31,727 nt of DNA from CAZFQG01 sp964520785 (GTDB lineage: Bacteria; Planctomycetota; Planctomycetia; Pirellulales; Thermoguttaceae), in NCBI GenBank assembly GCA_964520785.1, contig CAZFQG010000057.1, forward strand, positions 1-31,727, given 5' to 3'. How positions within the stretch are numbered: position 1 is the first letter of the stretch; every line of letters starts with the position of its first letter. The notes beneath the pieces were generated by a model. The model did not search any database and had not been told where the DNA came from. It saw nothing but the letters and a program-made list of their open reading frames with translations. The translations under genes and the position numbers were made by a program. Below are positions 7,623 to 16,262 of this stretch, in pieces.

Positions 7623-8699
7623 GTGTCTTCATTTGTCCAGTCCCAAGAGAGCCACTCCGGAATATGGAAGGCCTGCCCGGCGACTCCGGTTCGGGTCGCG
7701 ACGGTGACCGCGCTGGTGGAGGGGGTCGACCACGTCTGCTGCCGTTACCGGGTCGAGCCGTTCGGGTGGGCGCTTGCCGAGCGGGGATTCCAGCTTGAAA
7801 TCGTCCCCATCGCCGAGAATACCGCGGCACGGTTATCGCAGTTCTTCCGTGCGCGGCGGTCGCACGTCGTCTTGCTGCAGCGGAAGCTTCTGCCGGTCTG
7901 GCAGCTTACCGTGCTGCGGAAGTGTGCCGCGCGGCTGGTGTACGACTTCGACGACGCCCTCTTCCAACGCGACAGCTACAGCCCCAAGGGCCCCGACAGC
8001 CGCGCGCGGCTGGGACGGTTTTGGGCGACCGTCCAGGCGGCGGACGCCATCATCGCCGGAAACGATTATTTGGCCGAGCGAGCCGCGTCCTACGTGGATG
8101 CCGCAAGGGTCTCCGTCGTCCCCACGTGCGTGGAACCGGGTCTGTATCAGTCCGCACGGCACGAACGGACTGGAGCGGCCGCGAGATTGGCCTGGATCGG
8201 GCAACGGAGTACACTGCCGTCACTGAAACGATTCGAACCGCAACTGAAGGCCGCGTCCAACATGCTGGATGGCTTGAAACTCCGCCTGATCGCCGATGAA
8301 ACGATGCGTCTGGACGGGGTCGATGTCGTCTTCCGCCGGTGGGCCGAGGCGACCGAGGCCAAGGAGCTTGCCGCCGCCGATATCGGAATCAGCGTCCTCC
8401 CGGACGATTCCTGGAGTCTGGGCAAATGCGGGCTGAAGGTCCTCCAGTACATGGCCGCTGGGCTGCCGGTCGTCGGAAACCCCGTCGGCATGAACCGCCG
8501 AATGATCGAGCATGGGCGAACCGGGTTTCTCGCGTCGACGCCCAACGAATGGGCAAAGGCGATCCGCAAGCTGGCGAACGACCCGGGCCTGCGGCGGATC
8601 ATGGGGGGTGAGGGGCGGCGCTTCGTCGAGCGGGAATACAGCGTAGGGCGATGGAAGAACCGCTTCGCGGAAATCCTCTCCAACCTGGCAGGTTCGTAG
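7623..8699 (+). CDS. GT4-type glycosyltransferase
   Basis: A 358-residue, GT-B fold glycosyltransferase without signal peptide. The N-terminal half carries LVYDFDDALF and IIAGNDYLAERA, frequent in GT4 proteins annotated as glycosyltransferase family 1 in Pfam. The C-terminal half carries LAWIGQRSTLPSL, the donor-site region DIGISVLPDDSWSLGKCGLKVLQYMAAGLPVVGNPVG and EHGRTGFLAST. The acidic EX7E-like site is replaced by SLGKCGLKVLQYMA, which occurs in several members. Likely substrate is a nucleotide sugar and the product a surface glycan or lipid; both are inference. The start is GTG with GGAGG about 7 bases upstream. It follows tcdA by 54 bases. Confidence 0.88.
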   Translation: MSSFVQSQESHSGIWKACPATPVRVATVTALVEGVDHVCCRYRVEPFGWALAERGFQLEIVPIAENTAARLSQFFRARRSHVVLLQRKLLPVWQLTVLRKCAARLVYDFDDALFQRDSYSPKGPDSRARLGRFWATVQAADAIIAGNDYLAERAASYVDAARVSVVPTCVEPGLYQSARHERTGAAARLAWIGQRSTLPSLKRFEPQLKAASNMLDGLKLRLIADETMRLDGVDVVFRRWAEATEAKELAAADIGISVLPDDSWSLGKCGLKVLQYMAAGLPVVGNPVGMNRRMIEHGRTGFLASTPNEWAKAIRKLANDPGLRRIMGGEGRRFVEREYSVGRWKNRFAEILSNLAGS

Positions 8700-8771
8700 C
8701 GCGTGCGTACGAGTCCCGGGAGGGCATTTTCCGTTCGTCGCGGGTACGCCGGGGCTTCAGCGTTCGAGACA

Positions 8772-8787
8772 AAGGCGAAAACGCCTT
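8772..8787. terminator. Hairpin AAGGCG-AAAA-CGCCTT after the GT4 gene
   Basis: A perfect 6-bp stem with an AAAA loop, 72 bases after the GT4 stop codon. No T-run follows, so it is only a weak terminator candidate; its position fits the end of the tatD-tcdA-GT4 transcript. Confidence 0.35.
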
Positions 8788-8845
8788 AACAGGCCAGGGC
8801 ATAGGGGGGAAGATACGCGCAACGGCTTCCCCGCGAACGGACTAC

Positions 8846-8873
8846 TTGATCCTCGTTGGCGCTATGTTATACT
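8846..8873 (+). promoter_or_regulatory. Sigma-70-type promoter of the large glycosidase-like gene
   Basis: TTGATC (8846-8851), a 16-bp spacer and TATACT (8868-8873). Transcription would start near 8880, leaving a leader of ~92 bases that can fold (CCGG-N6-CCGG at 8876-8889). The same -10 hexamer and a nearly identical -35 precede the SGNH esterase gene. Confidence 0.65.
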
Positions 8874-8971
8874 AACCGGTCGTTGCCGGCTCTTACGCCT
8901 CGCGTCGTTCTCTTCCGGGGTTTCGTCCCCTGGAGCATTTCGCCAATGAGTTCCTTCATGGAAATCCTCCC

Positions 8972-11900
8972 ATGCGTTTTCGCCTTCTGCCACTGACCCT
9001 TTTACTGGCGTTCGTTTCCATCCCTTTCGCCCGCGCATTCAATCTCCCGCTCGATAAAGCCGGTCCTCTCACCGCGCGGATCGAAGCGCCGGATTCCTTG
9101 ACGCGGACGGACACGCTTGTTCCGTTCGAAGTCCTCCTGGAAAACTCATCGGAAGAACCCCTCGAGGGAACGTTGCGCCTCGAGGTGATCGACCATTTCC
9201 GCGTTTCACCGGACGATCGCATCCCTTTCCGCGTTCCGCCGAAAGATACGGTCCGCGTTTCATGCGCGCTCGTCGCGGGAAAGGGGAGCCATAGCGGGCT
9301 CTATCCGATTCACGCGTTTGTCGAATTCGTCGTCGACGGCGAAGGACTCACGGCTCACCCGGTCAAGATACTCAAGACCGAGTTCCCCGCGGAGGACTCC
9401 CGCCGAAGGGATCGGTTCCCATGGCGACCGGTGACGGTTCGCCGGGACGCCCGGCTCAAGCTCTGCGATACCTGGACGCGCCGGACGGTGTACCGGGTGT
9501 TCGGCGAGGAGGAGGTCACGGTTTCGTCGATTGGCGCCGGCGCTGAAGAGCCGCGGCATCGGGGTCAGTGCCTGTTGCGTTTGACCCGGTTGGAAAGGGA
9601 CGATGCGCCCAAACACGAAACGGGCGGAGAAACACCTGACGGCGACGAACGTTGGGCGTTCTTCATGCACCCTCCTTGGAAGGATGGGCTGGTGGGAACG
9701 ACCCTGCTCGAGTTTCCCCTGGCGCTGCCTGAAGGAATGCCGATCCTGCTGCGATTCGCCGTTGGCTTGAGCCCGGACACCCGGGGAGACGGAATCACGT
9801 TCCGCGTTCGGGTGGTTCCTTTCGACGCGCCCGACGGGAAATTGGGGGAAATCGTTTACGAGTACCATACCGACGCGAAGACCTGGCGGGAGGCGGAGGT
9901 CGACCTGAGCCAGTACGGCGGTCGCGCCGTGCGGTTGCAGCTTGAGACTCACCCGGGACCGGAAAACGATACCGCCTGGGACCATGGAAACTGGGGTGAG
10001 CCGATCCTTATCGTGGGGACACCGAAGGCGGAGGTAGTCCCCTCGCTCGACAGCCTGAAACGGGGTATCGCCGCAGGAAGGATACGGCGCGGATCGCGGG
10101 AATACGAAGTTCGCGTACTCCTCGGCGAACGGGGACTCCTCGACGCGACGGTCGGCTTCCTCGCCGAGGACGCCTCGTCGTGGATGCACGATTTCCAGAT
10201 TCGCGTTCTGGGGGAGTTGCTCAGCGATCGGGCCTCGCCGTCAATCGTCACCATTGCGTCTCTTTCCGGCATCCATGACGGTGAGCTGGCAATCCGCCAT
10301 CGCGTTGCGCACCCGGCCGGGGAGTTCGACGTCGTCGGGCGACTGTGGGTCGAGCGGGACGTACTTCGGACGTCGTTCGATTTGGAGAACGCTCCCGAAC
10401 CGGAGCCCTGGTTTCACGTTCACATCGAAGACGCGGCCGTCGGCCGTTGGCGCGAGAACCCGCGGCGCATCTTCGCCGGACCCGGTAATGTCATGGTCGG
10501 GATCCGGCGCGGGTTCGATCTGGGTTTTGACGGTCACCGCTGCTCGACCTCCTTCGTCGGATTCGAATTCGACCGTATGGCGATCGTCCAAGCGGTGGAC
10601 GCGCCGCCTCGAGGCCTGAGCGTGCGTCCCAGCGAACGTCACGCCTCGCTGCACGCCGCCCACGCGGTCACTTTCACCTTCATCCCGCACGATACGGCCT
10701 TCGCCGCCGCGAAGGCCTGGCGCGACGTCAATGGGTTGAAGGCCGGCGGCGGTGTCCGGAAAGCGGCGGGCCGCTTCGTATTCGATCTCTGGGGAGGCCG
10801 CTACGGACCGAGCGCCGAGGAACTTCAGAAGAGTTTTCGTTACGGGCTGACCGACGCGATGGTCGTATGGCATAACTGGCAGCGTTGGGGATACGACTAT
10901 CGGCTGCCGGATATCGTGCCGCCGAATCCATTGCACGGCTCGACCGAGGAGATGATCGAACTGATCGAGACGTGCAAACGCCGGGGCGTGCCGTTCGCCC
11001 CGCACGACAACTATATCGACTTCTATCCCGACGCCGGCGGGTTTTCTTACGAGCGGACGATCGCGTTTCACGAAAACGGTCGACCGGTCCTCGCCTGGCT
11101 GAACGAAGGGCGAGGCGCCCAGTCTTACCGCTACCGGGCCGACGCGATCTCGGGCTTCCTCGGACCGAATCTCAGGTGGGTGAAAAAGCATCTTGAACCG
11201 ACGGGCTATTTTATCGATGTTTGGGCTTCCGCGGCGCCCTACGATTATTGGACGGCGCGCGGCGATTTCCACGCTTCCGTGGAAACCACCCGGGTCTGGG
11301 CGGAGAGTTTCGCCTGGATCCGCGATCTTCTCGGCGGCGACGCGCCGATGATCTCCGAAAGCGGCCACGACGGGCTCATCGGCTCCTTGGACGGCGCTCA
11401 GGCGAATCATCTTCGAGTGGGTAATCCGGTTCCGGGGCACCGCTATGAATGGGCGGCCTGGAACGTCGATTGCGACGACGCTGAACGAATTCCTTGGTTC
11501 GATGTCGCCCATCACGACCGGTTCATCCTGCACGGGGCGGGCTACGCGCTTCGTTACGCGGCGGGGCTCCCGCAAGAACTCCACGGCATGTTCAGCGACG
11601 ACTATATCGCCACGGAAATCATGACCGGACGCCCGGCCATGGTGCCCTCTCCCTTCGGCCGCGACGTCGTCCGCAAGTATTGGCTCACGCAGTCCTGGTC
11701 GCGGGCGGTCGCGATGCAAGCGATCGAAGCGGTCGAGTTTATCGAAGGAAACATCCACCGGCAGTATGTCCGCTGGTCGAACGGGGCCGAGGCCTGGGTC
11801 AACCGCGAAGAAGAGGATTGGTACGTCGAGGGACGAGTGCTGCCGCAATACGGGTTCTTCGCGAGGGCGCCGGGTGAGCACGGTCCCAGCGAAGCCTCCG

Positions 11901-12742
11901 TCGAGCGAAAAAAGGGCACGATCGTCGAGACGGCGAAGACGCCGACGTCGCTTTACGTAAACGGTCGGATGATGATGACTCCGCCGGCGAGAATCCGACC
12001 GGTCGTCGAAAGCTTCAAAAGTGCCGCCGGGCGGTCATTCGAATTCGACCTTTCGTGGAACGCGGCGACCCCGATCCCGGAAGGATACATCCCGTTCTTC
12101 CATTTCAACGACGAAGCGGGGGAGATTCTCTTTCAGGCGACCCAGGTACCGCCGGGGTTTCCCGATACACGGCGCGGGACGCTCTCCCGCAAGGTCCGGG
12201 CAAGCGTTCCGGGCTCACTCCCTTCGGGGAAGGATTTCACGCTCGCGGTGGGGCTGTACCATCCCGATACGGGTTCCCGATTGGAGTTCGACTTCCTCGA
12301 TGACGGCTCGCGGCGATACGAACTCGGATCGATCCGGCTCAAGACGGGTTCCGACGGAAGGGAGCAGGTCCTCTGGAATCCGGTCGCGCCGCGAGAAAAC
12401 AGGGCCCTCTCACGTTGGAACATGCTCGCCGAACCGGTTGATTTCGGCCCCGTGCGAACGGCGGGCGGGTGCCGGATTACGCTGGAAGAAGGCGCGGAAT
12501 CGTCGCAAGGCGTCTCCGCAAACGCATTGGTGATCACACCGCTCCCCGCGGAGCGTGGCGCGGCCGCGGAACTGCGGATTCGGCCGGAATCGTTGCCGTG
12601 GAAATCGGGTCCGCTGACGACCGTTCGGGCATTCGACCTCGCCGGGCGAGAGCGGGTTTCCCGGAGTGCCGTCCGATTGGAAGACGGGGAGGTTGTCTTG
12701 AACATCGAACCTGGGGTGTTCCAGTATCGGCTGGGCCGATAA
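8972..12742 (+). CDS. Secreted multidomain glycoside hydrolase-like protein (GH101/GH129-like)
   Basis: A 1256-residue exported protein. Residues 1-23 are a signal peptide ending in ARA. Then come an Ig-like domain (~25-125), a galactose-binding-like beta sandwich (~150-345, ending TAWDHGNWGEPILIVG), a larger beta-rich domain (~370-590), and a probable TIM barrel (~605-870) beginning FVFDLWGGRYGPS. In the barrel, GYFIDVWAS puts Asp749 and MISESGHDG puts Glu796 at the expected ends of strands 4 and 5. That arrangement, and the tail YVRWSNGAEAWVN, resemble GH101/GH129-type alpha-N-acetylgalactosaminidases and DUF5696 proteins. This is a visual resemblance, not a database match; the substrate is inference. 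The C-terminal ~350 residues look like beta-sandwich modules. The start has only a weak GGAAA upstream. It opens the accessory glycan block and has its own promoter. Confidence 0.75.
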   Translation: MRFRLLPLTLLLAFVSIPFARAFNLPLDKAGPLTARIEAPDSLTRTDTLVPFEVLLENSSEEPLEGTLRLEVIDHFRVSPDDRIPFRVPPKDTVRVSCALVAGKGSHSGLYPIHAFVEFVVDGEGLTAHPVKILKTEFPAEDSRRRDRFPWRPVTVRRDARLKLCDTWTRRTVYRVFGEEEVTVSSIGAGAEEPRHRGQCLLRLTRLERDDAPKHETGGETPDGDERWAFFMHPPWKDGLVGTTLLEFPLALPEGMPILLRFAVGLSPDTRGDGITFRVRVVPFDAPDGKLGEIVYEYHTDAKTWREAEVDLSQYGGRAVRLQLETHPGPENDTAWDHGNWGEPILIVGTPKAEVVPSLDSLKRGIAAGRIRRGSREYEVRVLLGERGLLDATVGFLAEDASSWMHDFQIRVLGELLSDRASPSIVTIASLSGIHDGELAIRHRVAHPAGEFDVVGRLWVERDVLRTSFDLENAPEPEPWFHVHIEDAAVGRWRENPRRIFAGPGNVMVGIRRGFDLGFDGHRCSTSFVGFEFDRMAIVQAVDAPPRGLSVRPSERHASLHAAHAVTFTFIPHDTAFAAAKAWRDVNGLKAGGGVRKAAGRFVFDLWGGRYGPSAEELQKSFRYGLTDAMVVWHNWQRWGYDYRLPDIVPPNPLHGSTEEMIELIETCKRRGVPFAPHDNYIDFYPDAGGFSYERTIAFHENGRPVLAWLNEGRGAQSYRYRADAISGFLGPNLRWVKKHLEPTGYFIDVWASAAPYDYWTARGDFHASVETTRVWAESFAWIRDLLGGDAPMISESGHDGLIGSLDGAQANHLRVGNPVPGHRYEWAAWNVDCDDAERIPWFDVAHHDRFILHGAGYALRYAAGLPQELHGMFSDDYIATEIMTGRPAMVPSPFGRDVVRKYWLTQSWSRAVAMQAIEAVEFIEGNIHRQYVRWSNGAEAWVNREEEDWYVEGRVLPQYGFFARAPGEHGPSEASVERKKGTIVETAKTPTSLYVNGRMMMTPPARIRPVVESFKSAAGRSFEFDLSWNAATPIPEGYIPFFHFNDEAGEILFQATQVPPGFPDTRRGTLSRKVRASVPGSLPSGKDFTLAVGLYHPDTGSRLEFDFLDDGSRRYELGSIRLKTGSDGREQVLWNPVAPRENRALSRWNMLAEPVDFGPVRTAGGCRITLEEGAESSQGVSANALVITPLPAERGAAAELRIRPESLPWKSGPLTTVRAFDLAGRERVSRSAVRLEDGEVVLNIEPGVFQYRLGR

Positions 12743-12822
12743 CTTGGGGGCACCCTAAATGCCGCAAAAGAGTGCCTTTTTTCGCAAAACGGCTCTTGAG
12801 AACGCTCCATCCGGGAGGAATA

Positions 12823-12858
12823 ATGGAAATGATGGGATTCATTCCCGCCCCACCGTGA
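12823..12858 (+). CDS. Possible 11-codon leader ORF upstream of the GH109-like gene
   Basis: ATG to TGA encoding MEMMGFIPAPP, directly preceded by GGGAGGAATA, the best ribosome binding site in this intergenic stretch. It ends 45 bases before the next gene's ATG. The terminal PAPP could slow ribosomes, as in some regulatory leader peptides. It may equally be a chance frame next to a GGAGG. Confidence 0.3.
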   Translation: MEMMGFIPAPP

Positions 12859-12903
12859 CTTCCCCCGCCCCACCGAGGCAAAACTCCCAGGAGATCGGCC
12901 ATC

Positions 12904-14232
12904 ATGACCCAATTCAATCGACGCGACTTTCTCAAGACGGGCTCCGTCGCGGCGGCCATTGCCGCCGGTTCCACGTTTACCTCGGCCGAAGAGCGGCAGC
13001 CGGACGAGCCGAAGCCGATCCGTGTCGGCGTCGTCGGCACCGGGTCGCGCGGGCGGTGGCACATCGTGAATATGCTCAAGTATCAGGAGAACGTGGAAGT
13101 TCCGGCGGTTTGCGATATCAAGCCGTCGGCGTTGGCCGCCGGCGTTCAGACGGTAAAAGACATCACCGGGAAGACGCCGGACGCATACGGCGAGAACGGC
13201 GACGAATACGCATACCGAAAGCTGTGCGAGCGGGACGACCTCGACGCCGTCGTCGCCTCGACGCCCTCCAAGTGGTTGGGACGCATGTCGATTGACGCGC
13301 TCAACGCCGGAAAGCACGCCAGCCACGAGGTTCCCGGATGCTACACCATCGAGGAATGTCACGAGATGGTCCAGGCGGAGGAGAAGTCGGGCAAGTACTG
13401 CATGTTGCTGGAGAACTGCTGCTACGAGCGGAACACGATGATGCTGATGAACATGATCCGCCAGGGCGTGTTCGGCGAGCCCTACTTCGGCGTCGGCAGC
13501 TACGTCCACGATTGCAGGCATTACTTTTTCGATTCCGCCGGGAAGCTCACCTGGCGCGGCGACCTGTATACCGAGGCGCATGGCGCCGCCTACAACCCCC
13601 ACGGGTTGGGTTCCCCCTCGAAATGGCTTGGAATTAACGACGGCGACCGGTTCGAGTCTTGTATTTGCATGTCGACGACGCCGAGGGAGGTAAAGAAGCA
13701 CGCCGCGAAGGTCTACGGAGCCGACAGCCCTCAGGCGAATCTTCCCTATATCCATGGCGACTTCGTCACGACTCTCATTCAGACCGCGATGGGCCGCGAA
13801 ATCCGCATCGACTACAGCCTCTCCTGCACGCGGCCCTATTCGCGGTATTACCTGTTGCAGGGGACCAACGGCTGTTTCGACTCGCGGGTCGGCATGTACA
13901 TCGAAGGCGTGACGGAAAAGGCGCACGAGAAGTGGGACGATATCGGCTCGTACTATGAGAAGTACGACAACCCCTACTGGCTGGCCGGTTGCGAAGAAGC
14001 GGCCAGGTGCGGCGGCCACGGCGGTATCGATTACTTCGTCATCCACGATTTCGTGAAGATGGTCCGCGAGAACAAACGTCCCTGGATCGACGTCTACGAC
14101 GCGGCCACCTGGGCGTCTATTCTACACTTTTCGAAACTGTCCCTGGACCGGGGAGGCAACCGCGTGGAGGTCGATGACTTCACCGGCGGCCGGTGGAAGG
14201 ACCCCGATTGGCGCAAAGACGCGTTCGTTTGA
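12904..14232 (+). CDS. Tat-exported Gfo/Idh/MocA-family protein, GH109-like
   Basis: A 442-residue NAD(P)-dependent enzyme exported folded by the Tat system: the N-terminus has NRRDFLK followed by a hydrophobic Ala-rich stretch. A Rossmann domain (GVVGTGSRGRWH, ~40-170) is followed by the alpha/beta C-terminal domain. Several blocks match what I know of GH109, a glycosidase family that uses NAD+ by an oxidation-elimination mechanism: ENCCYERNTMMLMNMIRQGVFGE, PHGLGSPSKWLGINDGDR, CTRPYSRYYLLQGTNG and GGHGGIDYFV. Length equals GH109 enzymes (~440). Characterised GH109 members are often alpha-N-acetylgalactosaminidases; specificity here is inference, and other Gfo/Idh/MocA sugar dehydrogenases remain possible. 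AGGAG lies about 10 bases before the ATG. It follows the GH101/129-like gene on the same strand. Confidence 0.85.
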   Translation: MTQFNRRDFLKTGSVAAAIAAGSTFTSAEERQPDEPKPIRVGVVGTGSRGRWHIVNMLKYQENVEVPAVCDIKPSALAAGVQTVKDITGKTPDAYGENGDEYAYRKLCERDDLDAVVASTPSKWLGRMSIDALNAGKHASHEVPGCYTIEECHEMVQAEEKSGKYCMLLENCCYERNTMMLMNMIRQGVFGEPYFGVGSYVHDCRHYFFDSAGKLTWRGDLYTEAHGAAYNPHGLGSPSKWLGINDGDRFESCICMSTTPREVKKHAAKVYGADSPQANLPYIHGDFVTTLIQTAMGREIRIDYSLSCTRPYSRYYLLQGTNGCFDSRVGMYIEGVTEKAHEKWDDIGSYYEKYDNPYWLAGCEEAARCGGHGGIDYFVIHDFVKMVRENKRPWIDVYDAATWASILHFSKLSLDRGGNRVEVDDFTGGRWKDPDWRKDAFV

Positions 14233-14251
14233 GCATTGTTTACCGTGACGT

Positions 14252-14295
14252 GAGTCCGCGGCTCGGCCCACAAGCGCGGGTCCCCCCGCGGACTC
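14252..14295. repeat. 10-bp perfect inverted repeat between the GH109-like and deacetylase genes
   Basis: GAGTCCGCGG (14252-14261) and CCGCGGACTC (14286-14295) can form a GC-rich stem around a 24-base loop. No T-run follows. It lies 20 bases after the GH109-like stop and may be an mRNA processing, stability or attenuation element in a shared transcript. Confidence 0.6.
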
Positions 14296-14348
14296 CGGTA
14301 AACTCGAAAAGAAAAACGAAACGGCTACCCCCGGAGGAAATAGGTACG

Positions 14349-16262
14349 ATGTCTGGTTTTACGAAACGAGTGTTTACGGCGGCGTCCCTCAAAATGGTGC
14401 GGAGAAGCTTGGGGGGTCCATCCCGAAACGGTCCTATTATGGGGCTGCTGATCGTGTCCGCCATGGCTCTTTGCGCGGTCGCCCACGCGGCGTCCCCCTT
14501 AGCCGTCGTCACCGGCGGTCCCCAAGAGTCCAATCCGTTTGCCCCCTATTTGAGTGAAATCCTCCGGGGCGAAGGGTTCACGACGTTCGACGAAGTCGGC
14601 GCGGACGCCCTGGAGGCATCCGCGTTGGCCGGCCGGTCGGTCGTCCTGCTTGCCGAAACGCCAATCAGCGAAGAGGGGGCTAAGGCCCTCCGCGAGTACG
14701 TTCAATCCGGCGGACTCCTCGTCGCGATGCGGCCGGCCGCGGGTCTCCACGATGTCTTCGGGATTCTCGAGTCGGACCGGATCGAAGACCGACTCCGCCA
14801 GTACGTCGTGGTCAATGCCAATGATCCGGCCTTGACCGGCTTCGAAGACGCCGTGCTGCAGTACCACGGCCCGGCGTCCAAGTACGCTCTGCAAGGCGCA
14901 ACCGCCGCGGCATCGCTTCGAGAGGACCCCGAGAAAGGGCCGGGCGACCCGGCGATTACCGTGAACCGGTTCGGGCGCGGCACGGCCGTCGCCTTCGCGT
15001 TCGACTTGGCGAAGAACGTCGTCCTCACGCGCCAAGGGAACCCCGAATGGGCTGGAGATGAAGGAGATACCCACGCCGGTTATCGCCCAATGGATTCGTT
15101 CCAACGGATCGACGGCCGGACTTGGTTCGACGAGGAGCGGCTCGCCGTTCCCCATGCCGATGAATTGCAGCGGGTTCTCGGTCGTTTGATCGTCCATCAC
15201 TCCGAGTGCCCCCTGCCGCGACTGTGGCCGCTCCCCAAAATGCACGACGTCGTCGTCGTCAACACCGGAGACGGAGAGTCGGACCACGGCCCCCTCATCG
15301 ACTCCACGCTCGACGCCTGCGCTGCCGAGGGGGGCGCCTTCAGCGTCTACCTCATGACGCCGGGGATCGCCAATACGTCTGTAGAACATGAAGCCAGGTG
15401 GCGCGAGGCCGGTCACGAAACGGGCATCCACTTCTACGCCGACGGAAAAGAAGGAGCCGGATTCGAAGAGGCCATGCGGGAGGATTTCACCCGCTACATC
15501 GCCGCGTTCGTGAACAAGTTCGGGCACTCCCCCAAGACGATCCGCAACCATACGATCGACTGGACCGGTTGGATCGAAATGGCCGCAATTCAGGCCGATC
15601 ATGGGATCCGGCTCGACACGAATTACTACCACTACCTCATGCGGGGAAATCCCCGCGAACACTACGGCACCTTTACCGGGACGACGCTGCCCCAGCGGAT
15701 GATGGATGAAAACGGGAAGCTCCTCTCGATCTACCAGGCCACGACCCAGTGGTGCGACGAGTGGTTCGACGACAAACTCCTCACGCCGGACGAAACGCTC
15801 GAAATCACGAAGGGGATGATCGCCGATGCTCGGGAGATGGGTTATCCCTCCGCGTTCGTCGTCAACATCCACCCGGTGCGGTTCCGCATGCAAGACGATA
15901 TCACGTCGGATTGGATCGTACCGTTCTGGAAGTATCTGCGGGAGGACGGAATTCCTAGTTGGTCCGCCGCGATGCTGCTCGATTTCGTCGAGGCGAAGGT
16001 CGGCTCCAAGATGGAGGATGTCCGGTGGGAAACAACGGAGAGCGGCGATTCGGTGCTCGCTTTCAGGTTTCTTCCCGGCGCGAAACGGGACGACCTGACA
16101 TTGGTGATACCGAAGACCGCCGGCGAGAAACGGCTCGATTCAATCTCGCTGGACGCAGAGGCCGTCGAACCGGTCGTGCGGACCGTCAAGGGGGTACGAT
16201 CGGCTTTCGTCACGGTCCCGGCGCGCGAGGCCGTCGACGTTCGCTGTGTCTATGCTCGGTAA
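14349..16262 (+). CDS. Exported polysaccharide deacetylase-like protein with N-terminal amidotransferase-like domain
   Basis: A 637-residue secreted protein. Residues 1-47 are a long signal peptide (basic n-region to ~30, hydrophobic core, cut after AHA). Residues ~48-290 look like a class I glutamine-amidotransferase/ThuA-type flavodoxin-like domain without an evident catalytic Cys (LAVVTGGPQESNPFAPYL, GRSVVLLAETPIS, YVQSGGLLVAMRPA, VNRFGRGTAVAFAFDLA). Residues ~300-560 resemble the NodB/CE4 barrel: VVVNTGDGESDHG (Asp308, Asp312), GHETGIHFYAD (His356, His361), IRNHTIDW and DTNYYHY. The His pair is spaced HxxxxH rather than the usual HxxxH, so metal binding and activity are uncertain. A small beta-sandwich tail follows. 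The start is set by GGAGG (14333-14337) and the signal peptide; the open frame further upstream overlaps the previous gene. Probable role: de-N- or de-O-acetylation of a glycan outside the cytoplasm. Confidence 0.8.
   Translation: MSGFTKRVFTAASLKMVRRSLGGPSRNGPIMGLLIVSAMALCAVAHAASPLAVVTGGPQESNPFAPYLSEILRGEGFTTFDEVGADALEASALAGRSVVLLAETPISEEGAKALREYVQSGGLLVAMRPAAGLHDVFGILESDRIEDRLRQYVVVNANDPALTGFEDAVLQYHGPASKYALQGATAAASLREDPEKGPGDPAITVNRFGRGTAVAFAFDLAKNVVLTRQGNPEWAGDEGDTHAGYRPMDSFQRIDGRTWFDEERLAVPHADELQRVLGRLIVHHSECPLPRLWPLPKMHDVVVVNTGDGESDHGPLIDSTLDACAAEGGAFSVYLMTPGIANTSVEHEARWREAGHETGIHFYADGKEGAGFEEAMREDFTRYIAAFVNKFGHSPKTIRNHTIDWTGWIEMAAIQADHGIRLDTNYYHYLMRGNPREHYGTFTGTTLPQRMMDENGKLLSIYQATTQWCDEWFDDKLLTPDETLEITKGMIADAREMGYPSAFVVNIHPVRFRMQDDITSDWIVPFWKYLREDGIPSWSAAMLLDFVEAKVGSKMEDVRWETTESGDSVLAFRFLPGAKRDDLTLVIPKTAGEKRLDSISLDAEAVEPVVRTVKGVRSAFVTVPAREAVDVRCVYAR

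Larger units (their letters stand above)
8700..8971. other. Intergenic region with hairpin and promoter, no gene seen
   Basis: The 272 bases between the GT4 gene and the large glycosidase-like gene hold a compact hairpin (8772-8787), a clear promoter (8846-8873) and a ~90-base leader. A 16-codon open frame (ATG 8946 to TGA 8996) overlaps the start of the next gene but has no ribosome binding site. Confidence 0.6.

Noticed and set aside
8946..8996. 16-codon mini-ORF overlapping the start of the GH101/129-like gene
   Set aside because: No ribosome binding site and no composition bias; likely chance.
10241..11881. 546-codon open frame on the minus strand inside the GH101/129-like gene
   Set aside because: It is antisense to a well-supported coding frame; its Arg/Val/Asp-rich composition is what high-GC antisense frames give, and it shows no domain.
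12133..14046. 637-codon minus-strand open frame across the GH101/129-like and GH109-like genes
   Set aside because: It spans two real plus-strand genes and the gap between them, and has no recognisable motif or ribosome binding site.
14193..14348. Longer version of the deacetylase-like protein overlapping the GH109-like gene
   Set aside because: GGAGG and a signal peptide mark the start at 14349; the upstream part crosses the inverted repeat.
14499..15893. 464-codon minus-strand open frame inside the deacetylase-like gene
   Set aside because: Antisense shadow of a gene with clear signal peptide and motifs.
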